A stretch of DNA of 64,000 nt from Chrysoperla carnea (lineage: Eukaryota > Arthropoda > Insecta > Neuroptera > Chrysopidae): positions 96,581,435 through 96,645,434 of the forward strand of contig NC_058338.1 in assembly GCF_905475395.1 (NCBI RefSeq), in the 5' to 3' direction. Positions within the stretch are counted from its first letter, which is position 1. Each line of letters opens with the position of its first letter. A program made the position numbers and the translations under genes. Shown here piece by piece: positions 1-10,130 of this stretch. The notes below the pieces were generated by a model. The model saw only the letters and a program-made list of their open reading frames with translations. It made no database searches and had not been told where the DNA came from.

Positions 1-1572
1 AACATCCGTACTTAAATCTGATGCCAATTCTAAATGAACCGCTCGGGTTGTCAAACATGTAAAATGACAGATGTAAGCCTTTTGGGATCGTACTCCACGA
101 TGCCTACTTAACGTTATATAGAATGGACCACCATAATCGACACCGGTATAAGTAAATGCCTTAGCTTGAGATACTCTGACACTGGGTAAATCAGCCATAA
201 TTGGTGCGTGTGAACGCGGTTTAGTTTTAAAACAAGTATTACACTTTTGTACACGAAAACGGACCGTTCCTCTCGCCGCTAAAATCCAATATTTTTGACG
301 CAATACGGACAATAATAAATGAGGTCCGGCATGTAAATTGAATCGATGATTATAATCGATTAATAAATCAACAAAATGATCTCTTTTGGGGAGTAGCATG
401 GGATGTTGTTGGTCGTAAGCAATCACCGCATTGACTAAACGACCTCCTACCCGAATAATGTTATCCTGTATGAAAGGATTCAGAAAGCGTATTTTCGGAG
501 AACACAGTTTGTCATTCTTCAATAAACGAAACTCTTCTCGAAAATGAACACGTTGAACACTAGAAATTAAGTAATTCTCGGCTTTGGTTAAATCTGTAGC
601 TATAATATTTTCCCGTTTTGGCAATATTCTAGCGAATCGCAACACAAATACGGTTGATCGTATTAATTTTAACCAAGAACCGCAACGATTAATTAATGAA
701 TAAAGAGGGTGCTCTTCCTCTTCGAAAACGGGTAACGAAATTGTCTTAGCCTCACAGACAACTTCTTGCTCAATATTTTTTGTAAAGGGTTTTAGAGGCC
801 ACTCTGACCTATCACGCGAACACCATGATGGTACACTCAACCACAACGGATGTTCAAGAAATTCTTTCGGTGATAATCTTCGAGACGCACAATCCGCTGG
901 ATTATCGCTACTAGAAATATGATACCACGACGACACATCAATTAACGATTGAATTTTTGATACACGGTTAGCTACAAAAGTCTTCCACTTATGGGGGGAA
1001 CCATTGATCCAATTAAGCACTACCATTGAATCGGAAAACGCAAACACATTAGTAATATTCACTCGATTCGAATATTGGGCAATAACACACTTCAATAGTT
1101 TTGCTAATAATAATGTCGCACATAACTCTAAACGAGGGATAGTTAAAATTGTTTTAACTGGAGCCACTTTGGATTTAGCACATAATATATGAAGTTGTAT
1201 GTGACGGTCCGGATCTATAATCCTGGAATATATAACTGCGGCATATGCTTTGGACGATGCATCGCAAAATGCCAACAATTCTAGCGAAGAACCCGTTTTA
1301 AATCCAATATGACGTGGAATTTTTATTTGACTTAAGTCGTTTAACTCATTTTGAAAGGCTTTCCAAATATTTTGTAAATAATTTGGAATAGGTTCATCCC
1401 ACTCAAGTTTGAGTAGCCACAATTCTTGAATTAGTAATTTCATATGTAAAGATACCGGAACAAGCAAACCTAAAGGGTCCCAGATACGCATTACAGTTTT
1501 CAAAATATTTCTTTTTGTACATTCTAAATTTTCAACACTAATAGAAAAGCTTAGAACGTCGCTATTTGCTTG
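1..1572 (-). pseudogene. BEL/Pao RNase H and integrase frame, open to the window edge
   Basis: On the minus strand the frame whose codons begin at positions divisible by 3 is open from 1572 to 1. It encodes WDPLGLLVP (connection region), the RNase H-like stretch with LELLAFCDAS and AFSDSMVVLNW, a zinc-binding region with RVQKCNTCFK, and the start of a Pao integrase with GVDYGGP and TTRAVHLEL near 60-145. It is cut from the upstream RT frame by the frameshift near 1645 and by a TGA at 1573-1575 where the family normally has a tryptophan after LGLQ. The remaining integrase acidic residues lie beyond position 1. Confidence 0.8.
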
Positions 1573-1592
1573 TCACTGCAAGCCAAGCACCT

Positions 1593-4436
1593 TCAAAAAC
1601 TCCGTAGGGAATTCCAAAATTTGATTTGAACGAGCATGATCAGGAATTTCACAGATAACTCACGTAAATTAGTCGCCCATTTTACTAGTTCCATGCCTCC
1701 TGCTCGGAATAAACCGACTAATTCACGATAAATGTTATGCGCGATCGACTTTTCGGCCACAGAACAAATTATGTCATCGATATAGATATCACGTAATATT
1801 ATCTCGGACGCTAAAGGAAATTTTTTCGCTTCATCGTTAGCTAATTGGCGTAAAGTGCGTAAAGCTAAGTAGGGAGAACTCTTAACCCCAAAGGCAACCG
1901 TGGTTAATTGGCAAATTTGAATAGGTTCTTCATCAGAAAACCTCCACAAAATACATTGATATTTTTGATGAGGAGGACACAATTTAATTTGTCTATACAT
2001 CTGTTTCACATCTGATGTCATAGCAAATTGAAATAAACGAAAATTAAGTAGAATGTCTAAAATATCAGTTTGTAACTTCGGACCGGTATATAAAGTATCG
2101 TTTAAAGATATTCCATTATCGGTTTTCGCGGACGCATCGAAAACCACTCGTAATGGTGTAGAACTGGAGCTAGCCTTAAAAACCCCGTGATGAGGAATAA
2201 AGTAGCCACATGATTTAGGATGTAGGCCACTTATGGTCTTCAGATGACCTTGGTCGAAATAGTCACGTATAACTTCCATATATTGTTTTTTAAACAAAGG
2301 CATAGAGGCGAATCGTTTTTCTAAGTTTTGGAATCGTCTTAAAGCAGAAGTATAAGAGTCTCCTAAATCAGAAAAAATCTTTTTAAATGGTAAAGCTACC
2401 TCATATCGACCACTTACGTCTCGCTTAACAGACGCCGCAAATAATTTTTCGCACTCTAAATCGTCTGCGTTTAACACGGTACCGTTTGGCACTTCCTCTA
2501 TATCCCAAAATTGTTGGATGAGTTGATCCATATTAAGGGGAGAGTTAACACAACAATAAGATTGAATAATGTTATTAGTGACTTCAGCTTTCGCTTTACC
2601 CATAATAATGAAACCTAACGTCGAATCAAGGGCGACTGGCGAATCCGGACCTGTGATTCGAAGTCCCTTCAGAATGTAGGGCACTAACTCGGCGCCTATC
2701 ATTCCATCAATCTCACTCGGTCGATAAAATTCATCATCTGCCAAACGCAAATTTTTAAATGTATCACACACTTCACTATCAATCACACAGGTTGGCAACT
2801 GATCCGTAATTTTATCAACTATTAAAACATTCATCGTGTATTTATTGTGAATATCATATTTACTATAAAATTTTAATTGAGCTTGTCCGTTGACGCGTTT
2901 TTCGGAAACACCAATTCCTGACACGGTCAGACACGCTCGATTCACTGGTAACTTGAGTCTTTGACAACACCTCTGAGTTATGAAATTGCATTGACTTGCA
3001 CTGTCAATCAAAAATCTAAATAAAAAATTTTCTCCAAAATGAGATACAACATGTACTTGAGCTGTAGCCAATAATACAGTATATTTCGATTGCACTAATT
3101 CTGATGTCGAACACAAACTCACCGGAGGAGATGGCTTGGATTCAACTGACACACTCGATGTGGAGGGATTACCCTTTAAAACTTCTGAATTATCTTTACC
3201 ATGGACATCTGACTTATGATGAAAATGTAAAAGCGTATGATGGCGTTTTGAACATTTACGACAGCTCGAGTTTGAACTACAATTCTTTACACCGTGATTG
3301 GAATGCAAACAGTTGAAACATAAATTATGTGCTTTAACCACATGAACTCGTTCCGTAGGCGTTAAAGACATAAATTTATGACACTTGAATATTTTATGAT
3401 TTCCCTTACATTTTGGACAAATTAATTTCTCATACGTATTATTACTCATAACATCGGATGAATTTGAATCGGCACTAATAGCAAATGAATGCATCACCGC
3501 CTTAGAATTTGCTTGCTTACTGGAATTAGCTGAACCACTAGTTCGACTCAGTATTTTCGCTTGGGTTTTGATAAAAACGGAAAGTTCATTGTAAGTGGGA
3601 ATGACCCCTTTAGCCAATGACTGTTCAAATAACTTCTGTGTATGCACATCCAATTTTTGTAAGGCAATTGTCATTAAAATAAAATCGGATAACTCTCCCA
3701 CCTTTACTTCCTTTAAAGCGTTAACGGCACTATCAAATTTTTCAACAAATAAGTTTAAATTTTGACCACTTTCCACTAAAAAAGGTTTGAATTTCAAAAT
3801 TTGATCCAAATACATAAAGGCTATCTGCCGTGCATCTTGATATTTATCAATTAATGAATCCCATATAATTGAATAATTTTCAGGTGTAGGAGGTACCCCA
3901 CTACATAAAGCGAGTGCATTGTGAGTTAAACTTCCTAATAAATAATGTAATTTGGAAATACTATCCAATTTTATGTTTTCATGCACCAATGATTTGAAAG
4001 TAGCATAAAATATAGGCCATCTTAACGGGTTGCCATCAAACGATGGAATCGTAATTTTAGGTAGCCTAGGAGAGACTATATCCCCAATCGATTTCACCGA
4101 TTCATTTACTTGCTCGGATTTTTTCACCTTAAGAGAATCAGCTACGGATTTAATGTGACAAAACAATTCATCAATTACATTTAATTCTTGACAATTTGGC
4201 TCAAATTCAGGATCTAGCTCTAAATTTATTAAATTTATATCATCAACTAGGAGCTTAAACTCATTACAGGTCTCGTTCAAAGTCGAATATCTGATAAGAA
4301 AATCATTCACAATTGTCTCATCCGCAATGTTTTGACTTTTATCAAATAATAGCTGTACTCGTTTGAAAAGGGTTTGCTTTTTCGAAGTTAAAACCTTTAA
4401 TTTTGATTTTAATTTAGCTTCAGCCATTATTGTCAA
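1593..4436 (-). CDS. BEL/Pao Gag-protease-reverse transcriptase frame
   Basis: A 947-codon open frame, best start at the MAEAK methionine a few codons inside. In order: a BEL-type Gag (DUF1759-like, with IPSFDG and the following RWPIF stretch near residues 130-145); Cys-His knuckles around residues 340-400 (CPKCKGNH, CFNCLHSNH); a retropepsin-like domain with FLIDSAS (DSA instead of the usual DTG/DSG); and a Pao-type RT with VVFDASAK and the catalytic YIDD near 1770. It ends early: a frameshift near 1645 leads to a stop at 1593, after the RT palm, and the rest continues in another frame. This is an old coding remnant, not a host gene. Confidence 0.85.
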   Translation of the reverse strand: MTIMAEAKLKSKLKVLTSKKQTLFKRVQLLFDKSQNIADETIVNDFLIRYSTLNETCNEFKLLVDDINLINLELDPEFEPNCQELNVIDELFCHIKSVADSLKVKKSEQVNESVKSIGDIVSPRLPKITIPSFDGNPLRWPIFYATFKSLVHENIKLDSISKLHYLLGSLTHNALALCSGVPPTPENYSIIWDSLIDKYQDARQIAFMYLDQILKFKPFLVESGQNLNLFVEKFDSAVNALKEVKVGELSDFILMTIALQKLDVHTQKLFEQSLAKGVIPTYNELSVFIKTQAKILSRTSGSANSSKQANSKAVMHSFAISADSNSSDVMSNNTYEKLICPKCKGNHKIFKCHKFMSLTPTERVHVVKAHNLCFNCLHSNHGVKNCSSNSSCRKCSKRHHTLLHFHHKSDVHGKDNSEVLKGNPSTSSVSVESKPSPPVSLCSTSELVQSKYTVLLATAQVHVVSHFGENFLFRFLIDSASQCNFITQRCCQRLKLPVNRACLTVSGIGVSEKRVNGQAQLKFYSKYDIHNKYTMNVLIVDKITDQLPTCVIDSEVCDTFKNLRLADDEFYRPSEIDGMIGAELVPYILKGLRITGPDSPVALDSTLGFIIMGKAKAEVTNNIIQSYCCVNSPLNMDQLIQQFWDIEEVPNGTVLNADDLECEKLFAASVKRDVSGRYEVALPFKKIFSDLGDSYTSALRRFQNLEKRFASMPLFKKQYMEVIRDYFDQGHLKTISGLHPKSCGYFIPHHGVFKASSSSTPLRVVFDASAKTDNGISLNDTLYTGPKLQTDILDILLNFRLFQFAMTSDVKQMYRQIKLCPPHQKYQCILWRFSDEEPIQICQLTTVAFGVKSSPYLALRTLRQLANDEAKKFPLASEIILRDIYIDDIICSVAEKSIAHNIYRELVGLFRAGGMELVKWATNLRELSVKFLIMLVQIKFWNSLRSF

Positions 4437-5630
4437 GAATCAGTGACAGCAGGTGTACGTAAACAAATAATACACAAACAGACTAAATAGTGTGAATTGT
4501 ATTTTGTAAACAAACGATTAAATGGTTGATTTGAAATAAATATTAATACGTACTCAATAAGTGTGTGTTAAATTAAATACAAGTAACCAATTTTAAATAA
4601 CCATTTCTTTACTTCGAAATAAATATTGTAAAAGTATTTATTCCATCAAAAAACTCAATAATGCCCAAATCTACAGAAAAATGATAATGATAATAATACT
4701 CAAACAATATAAACAATAAACACCGACATGAATCCGTCGAAAATTTTAATATTGTGAAACAAAAATATCTTTTTATTCACTCAATAAAACAGTGTTTTAA
4801 GTAACTACTGCGCATATCATTGGTATGTAATGTTGTTTCACTCTCACGTTGTAGACATGCGCACACGATAAAACTATCTAGCAAGCTTGTTTGCTGGCGA
4901 AAACAAGTTATATCATTAAAAATGTCTTTTCGCGCGTTTTTTACACGTTTTTTTTACTACAATTTTTTCTCAAAAATTCGACAATTCTCCGCATAAATTA
5001 TGCAAAAACGTATTCCCCAGGCTCACAATCCGCTTCGAAGGACCAAAAAATGTAGTGGCTCTGGCTAATGGACGTAATATCCAAAGTCGGAATACTTCTT
5101 GAATAAATTTATACGGAAAAATGTGAATGAAAATGAAATGGTTACACTAACCTTTTGAACGCCTACTCCGGTAATAATCTTCAAACTTTTTCTGGTTTCA
5201 CCCACGTAATTTGGATAAAAGGATGGATAATTATAGGATATTATAGTGAACTAGTTTGAAGTAGTAACTTGATAAGTAAACCGTTTACCGAACGTTAATT
5301 ATACGTACGAACTAATAACACATATAGAAGATGAGGACGCACTGTCCTTGGTATACAGACGCACTATCTGATTACACTACTGTTGTACAGCACAAAAATG
5401 AGGGACACACTGTCCGCTTTAAATTCACAAAGAGAACGAACCGTTCACGTTGAATGACTCTCGATAAGTGTAAAATTGCGCAAAGGGCAATTACTCAAAT
5501 TAAAAGGAGACAGAATATCTCCGTTCAAAACAAAAAAAAATAGATTTAATTCTCTTTAAACAAAATTTGTGTAAACACCAAAAACCAGAGTCGGATTTGA
5601 AGATAAGTTCAAAATCCGAATTCCGGCGTA

Positions 5631-5634
<4 letters not shown>
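4437..5634. other. BEL leader and probable 5' LTR; no gene
   Basis: No coding potential. This is the untranslated leader of the BEL/Pao element (4437 to about 5050) and the probable LTR (about 5051-5560), followed by 75 bp of unassigned sequence with a small hairpin (arms TCGGATTTGAA and TTCAAAATCCGA, 5591-5619) reaching the Copia-A junction. Confidence 0.5.
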
Positions 5635-5671
<37 letters not shown>

Positions 5672-5686
5672 AAAAAACACTCTGCA
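5635..5686 (+). repeat. Truncated 5' LTR of Copia-A
   Basis: Only the TA dinucleotide run (to 5668) and the terminal 18 bp, identical to the end of the LTR at 9536-9553, are left. The outer ~240 bp found in the 3' copy are absent. Confidence 0.7.
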
Positions 5687-5806
5687 AAAGGTTATGGGCC
5701 CAGTGTACCAATTTTGAGATATAAGTTTGGTGTTTTGATAGTAAAGTTGGATTTTGATGTTTTAAGGTTACGCCACATTTTTTCATTGAGAAAAATTTTG
5801 TTAGTT

Positions 5807-7429
5807 ATGGCAACCACAAGTTTTGGAAACATTGCCTACGGGATTAAGCCATTCGATGGAACAAATTTCACCAATTGGTGTTTCCGAATGAAGTTACTTT
5901 TGGAACAGAATGGAGTACTTGACGTACTATCAAAGGAACCTCCAACAGCGGCTGCCGAGCTGATGGTTTTCAATGTAGATGTTGTTAAGGCTCGTAACAT
6001 TATAGTTCAAGGACTTGCCGACAACATTTTACCTACAATAAAGGATAAAAAAACAGCCAAGCTGATTATGGAAGCTCTCGATTCTACGTACGAGAAGCGT
6101 GGTATGAAGTCGCTCGTAACTGCACAAAAGGTATGGAGGAAGCTAGAATACAGAAATAATCGACCGCTTCAAGAATTTTTCCATGAGTTTGAAACATTGG
6201 CATCAGAAGCAAAAATTGCTGGAGGGAAACTAGAAGAAGAAGAAGTCGTCAGTTAACTTTTAGTCGCAATGCCATCTGACTATGATGCAGTGGTGTCAGC
6301 AATGGATATTTTGTTCAACAAAGATAAATCTTCCGTCAGTTTGGAGTACGTAAAGAATACCCTTTTGGCTGAGTACGAGAGATCTAAGAAGAAAGGGGAC
6401 CTGTCCCAAAATGTATTTGCTGCTTATAAAAATCGAGGTAAATGGTCTAAGTTTACTTCCAATTCTAGAAATTACAAGCCAAAAAATAGTGAACCATCCA
6501 ATAACAAGTCCAATGTCATTTTTTATTATTGTAAAGTTCGAGGACACATAAAGAATTTTTGTCCTAAGTTAAAAAATAAAAGTTTTGGCGCTACCTCTGG
6601 TGATAACACTTGTGATAAGGCTGATAACGAATTTACTTTCACGGTTAACAGTAGTGAAACCACTCATGACTCAGCTGGTGTTTGTAAACATTCCTCGGAT
6701 TTGACATACTTTGTGGTGGACTCAGGGGCTACTAGTCATCTTATGAAATTGGATTATATTGACTATTTAAAAGATTCGACTTCAGTTAATATGAATATTA
6801 GTGTTGCTAAGAAAGGGGAGTGTGTAAGTGCTGTAAATAAAGGTAACTTACTGTGCCTATCTGAGAGTGGTGATAGGATCAATATTCGTGATGTTTTAGT
6901 TTGTGAAAATTTATCAATGAATCTTCTATCGGTGATGAAATTAGAAGAAAAAGGATGTAAGGTTTTATTTGAAAACTCAAGTATCAAAATTATTTGTGGT
7001 AGTAAAATTTTAAGAGGAGAACTTTTAGGAAAACTTTATATAGTGAAATTACATCTCATTCAAGAGCAAGGTGTAAAAAGGTGTAATGTGGTTACTGCTA
7101 GTAATAAATTGATGCACCAGAGAATGGCACACAGCTCACTCTTCCCTGTGGGACTTTGCGACATTTGTCTAAAAGGTAAACAAACCAAATTACCATTTAT
7201 GAAATCTATTCCCGATGAATGGAAGGCAAGTAGAGTTCTCCAACGTATTTCTACAGATGTTTGTGGAAAAATATCGCCTCCCACTCATGATAACTTCAAC
7301 TATTTCGTTACATTTATTGACCATTTTTCTAATTTCTGTGTAACATATCTTTACATTCAAAATCTGAAGTTTTCGATAAATTTAAAATTTATGTTGCAAT
7401 GGCTGAGGCAAAGTTTGGTACTAAAATAG
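5807..7429 (+). pseudogene. Copia-A gag-protease-integrase, first part, broken
   Basis: Starts MATTSFGN at 5807. A UBN2/DUF4219-type Copia Gag (FDGTNFTNW, residues 16-24) is interrupted by TAA at 6254-6256 with the frame otherwise continuing to 7429. A zinc knuckle near 6524-6560 lacks its first Cys (FYYCKVRGH). Then comes the aspartic protease motif VVDSGATSHL (6713-6742), the pre-integrase region (HQRMAHS, GLCDICLKGKQ) and the first integrase Asp in ISTDVCG (7250-7270). A frameshift near 7355-7365 moves the integrase into the next frame. Confidence 0.85.
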
Positions 7430-8703
7430 AAAATTTAAGATGTGACAGAGGTGGAGAATATGTCTCTGGTAAATTTATTGAGTTCTGTCAATCTAAAGGA
7501 ATTACTATTAGTTACTCGATGCCCAGGAATCCGTCTCAAAACGGTAAAGCAGAAAGAATGAACCGTACTCTATTGGAGAAAGCAAGGTGCTTGCTATTGG
7601 ACAGCAAATTAGATAAGGACATGTGGGGTGAATCTTTAGCAACTGCGACTTATATCACAAATAGATTAGAAACCTCCGTTTTACCTAAAGGTGTCACTCC
7701 TGCTGAAAGATGGTACGGTTACAAGCCCAATTTAAATAAAATAAAAGTTTTTGGCTGCCCTGCCTATTCGTTGATTCATAAAGAGGATAGACAAGGGAAA
7801 TTAAGTGATCGCTCTAAAAAGTTATATATGGTTGGATATTGTGATAATGGGTATCGCCTTTGGAACCCCAATACAAGAAAGATCGAGTTTGGGAGAAATG
7901 TTGTATTTGATGAGAAAAAAGAAACAGCAGATAATGAAGAACCAAAACATATAATTATATCTCCAGAACAGAGACAGACCTTTGTTAATGACGTTGAAGA
8001 AAATAATGAACCCCCGGATAATTCTGACCAGGAAAGTGATCGCTCTAAAAAGTTATATATGGTTGGATATTGTGATAATGGGTATCGCCTTTGGAACCCC
8101 AATATAAGAAAGATCGAGTTTGGGAGAAATGTTGTATTTGATGAGAAAATAGAAACAGCAGATAATGAAGAACCAAAACATATAATTATATCTCCAGATC
8201 AGAGACAGACCTTTGTTAATGACGTTAAAGAAAATAATGAAACCCCGGATAATTCTGACCAGGAAGGTGACTTTTACGGTTTTCCTGATGCTGAAGAAGA
8301 AAAATCAAAGAATAAAAGAACCATACGTAAACCAAAATACCTTGATGATTTTGTAACTTTTGCTTTTGATGAACTAGCTCTGTCTGCTAATTATAATTGT
8401 GATGTCCCAAAAACTTATTCCGAAGCAATTCGTGATCCCGGTTGGCGTGAAGCCATCAACGATGAATTAAATTCCCTTGAAGCAAATGAAACATGGGAAC
8501 AAGTTGACGCACCACCTGACGAGAGACTAATTGACTGCAAATGGATCTTCACTATGAAGACTTCAGAAAATGATATGAAAAAGAAGGCCAGGCTTGTGGC
8601 ACGAGGGTATCAACAAACCGACAACCAGCCTGATGACCTGTATGCTCCAGTCGCTCGCTTCACAACACTTCGGGTGCTCATATACTCATTGGAAACAACT
8701 TAA
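7399..8703 (+). pseudogene. Copia-A integrase C-terminus and RT N-terminus, with internal duplication
   Basis: Continues the integrase with LRCDRGGEY (second Asp) and NPSQNGKAERMN (Glu). The C-terminal VFGCPAY and GYRLWNP region is present twice because of an in-frame 231-bp duplication (7805-8266). The RT then starts (YSEAIRDPGW, CKWIFTMK, KARLVARGYQQ) but the frame stops at 8703, just after FTTLRVL. The RT palm that carries the YVDD site is deleted; sequence jumps to the RNase H part. The element cannot encode active RT. Confidence 0.85.
7805..8266 (+). repeat. 231-bp in-frame tandem duplication in Copia-A
   Basis: Copies 7805-8035 and 8036-8266 differ by only a few bases (e.g. AATACAAG/AATATAAG). 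Each encodes 77 residues from SDRSKKLY to DNSDQE, so the frame is kept. Confidence 0.9.
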
Positions 8704-9240
8704 AAATGTAATTAAGTATTTAATATGTACAGCAAATTTTGGTTTAGCTTTTAAAAATTCAGATTGCAACTCAATTAATATACATGCATATGTAGATGCT
8801 GATTATGCATTCGACATTAATGATAGAAAAAGTATATCAGGATTTGTCATTAAATTAAATAATAATGTTATCTCTTGGGGATCGAAAAAAACAATCAATT
8901 GTTGCTGTTAGTACGTGCGAGGCAGAGTATTATGCTTTGGCTGAGTGTATCAAAGAAACACTATTTTAAAAAAAATTATCATATGAAAATTTTAATTTTG
9001 ATGATGTAATACAGATTTATGAGGATAATCAGGGTGCAATCAAAATTTCAGGGACAATGGAGACCAAAAGGTCAAAACATTTTGATATCAGATACTATTT
9101 TGTAAAGGATTTAGTCGCTAAAGGTACAATTAAAATAAATTATATAGAATCTTCTGAACAACTTGGGGACATTATGACTAAGTCTTTGCCCACAACTAAG
9201 TTTAATGACTTTTGTAAAAGATTGAATCTTATCTGTTTTT
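8680..9240 (+). pseudogene. Copia-A RNase H remnant
   Basis: Pieces of a Copia RNase H follow the RT deletion. They are HAYVDADYAF (8779-8810), an AEYYALAE stretch near 8920-8945 in another frame, and a final open stretch 9057-9242 with RSKHFDIRYYFVKD and QLGDIMTKSLP, which is the usual Copia pol end. At least two frameshifts separate them. Confidence 0.8.
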
Positions 9241-9263
9241 AATGCGCAATTAGGAGGAAGTAT

Positions 9264-9443
9264 TGTTGTAATTACGCATTAATAGTTATTTATTTATTAT
9301 TATTCATTATTCATTTAAATTTATATTAAGATCAACTAACTTCAAGTCAGTAGTTTATATATGTCAAGAATGTAAGATGGCTGTTTTAGACTTGTGTTAA
9401 TTAAATTAGAATCAAATATATAATTTTACTATCAGTATAATTA

Positions 9444-9538
<95 letters not shown>

Positions 9539-9553
9539 AAAAAACACTCTGCA
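9264..9553 (+). repeat. 3' LTR of Copia-A with long TA microsatellite
   Basis: About 290 bp, TGTTGTAA to CTCTGCA. Nearly a third is an uninterrupted TA run (about 9448-9534), far longer than the run left in the 5' copy (about 5636-5668). Confidence 0.8.
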
Positions 9554-10130
9554 AAATTGTATAACAACTTTTGGAAAAACAAAAGAAGAACACTTGAATA
9601 ATATCGATCGAATATTTAAAATCATTAAGCGAAATGGATTAAAAATACAATTGGATAAATGCAATTTTTAAAAGATAGCATACAATATCTTGGACATACA
9701 GTCACAACGAAAGGAATCTTACCGAATAATAAGAAAATCGAAGCTATACAAAATGCAAAGAAACGACAAAGTCATGGATTAGCTGGATATTATCGAAAAT
9801 TTATTAAAAATTATGCTAAACTTACGAAACCATTAACAACAGTATTAATAAAAGAAACAAAATTTGAATGGGGTTAAGACAGAATTTGAAAAGGGTTAAG
9901 ACAGAATTGACTGCAAGTCCTATACTAATACATCCAGACTTAACCAAAGAATTTAGAATCACAACAGACGCATCGAAGCTATAGGAGGAGTATTGTCTCA
10001 AGAAATCGATGGAAAGGACCATCCTATCGCATTTTATTCACAAACTCTCACAGGAGCTGAATGAAATTATACCACTACGGAAAAAGAATGTCTAGCAACC
10101 ATTAAAACAATTAAACATTTTCATCAATAT
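9554..10130 (+). pseudogene. Gypsy-A copy 1, RT C-terminus and RNase H fragment
   Basis: Closely matches gypsy-A copy 2 from about 20880 to 21470. Recognisable stretches are YLGHT, KGILPNNKKIEAIQNA, LAGYYRKFIKNYAKL and KPLTT. Stops, small deletions (the VPNNMKQVRQ segment is lost near 9758) and frameshifts break it. It begins just after the YLDD position because Copia-A adjoins it, and stops at 10130 where Copia-C is inserted. Confidence 0.85.

Larger units (their letters stand above)
1..5560 (-). mobile_element. BEL/Pao LTR retrotransposon, 3' end beyond the window
   Basis: Reading right to left there is a leader, a Gag/protease/RT frame (4436-1593) and an RNase H/integrase frame (1572-1) that runs off the left edge inside the integrase core. 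The domain order Gag, protease, RT, RNase H, integrase and the YIDD form of the RT active site are typical of BEL/Pao. The 5' LTR should lie at about 5051-5560: its inner end fits a minus-strand sequence ending CACTACA at 5051, followed by a TGGTCC-type primer site. The outer LTR end is a guess because the partner LTR is outside the window. Confidence 0.85.
5635..9553 (+). mobile_element. Copia-A, decayed Ty1/copia retrotransposon
   Basis: The 3' LTR is about 9264-9553, beginning TGTTGTAATTACG after the purine tract TTAGGAGGAAG and ending ACTCTGCA. At the left only the last ~52 bp of the matching LTR remain (5635-5686: the TA run plus CCCAAAAAACACTCTGCA). The primer site GGTTATGGGCCCAG (5690-5703) is the copia type that pairs with an internal part of initiator tRNA-Met. 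Between them lie Gag, protease, integrase and part of RT/RNase H with several breaks. The right flank at 9554 resumes inside gypsy-A RT; the left flank does not match gypsy. Confidence 0.85.

Noticed and set aside
1004-1192. Plus-strand frame antisense to BEL pol
   Set aside because: The minus strand is clearly coding for RNase H here; the plus frame is a shadow.
5556-5786. Minus-strand frame near the left Copia-A junction
   Set aside because: Again a product of the TA run, with no family features.
9401-9664. Minus-strand 87-codon frame rich in Tyr/Ile
   Set aside because: It is a translation of the TA microsatellite.
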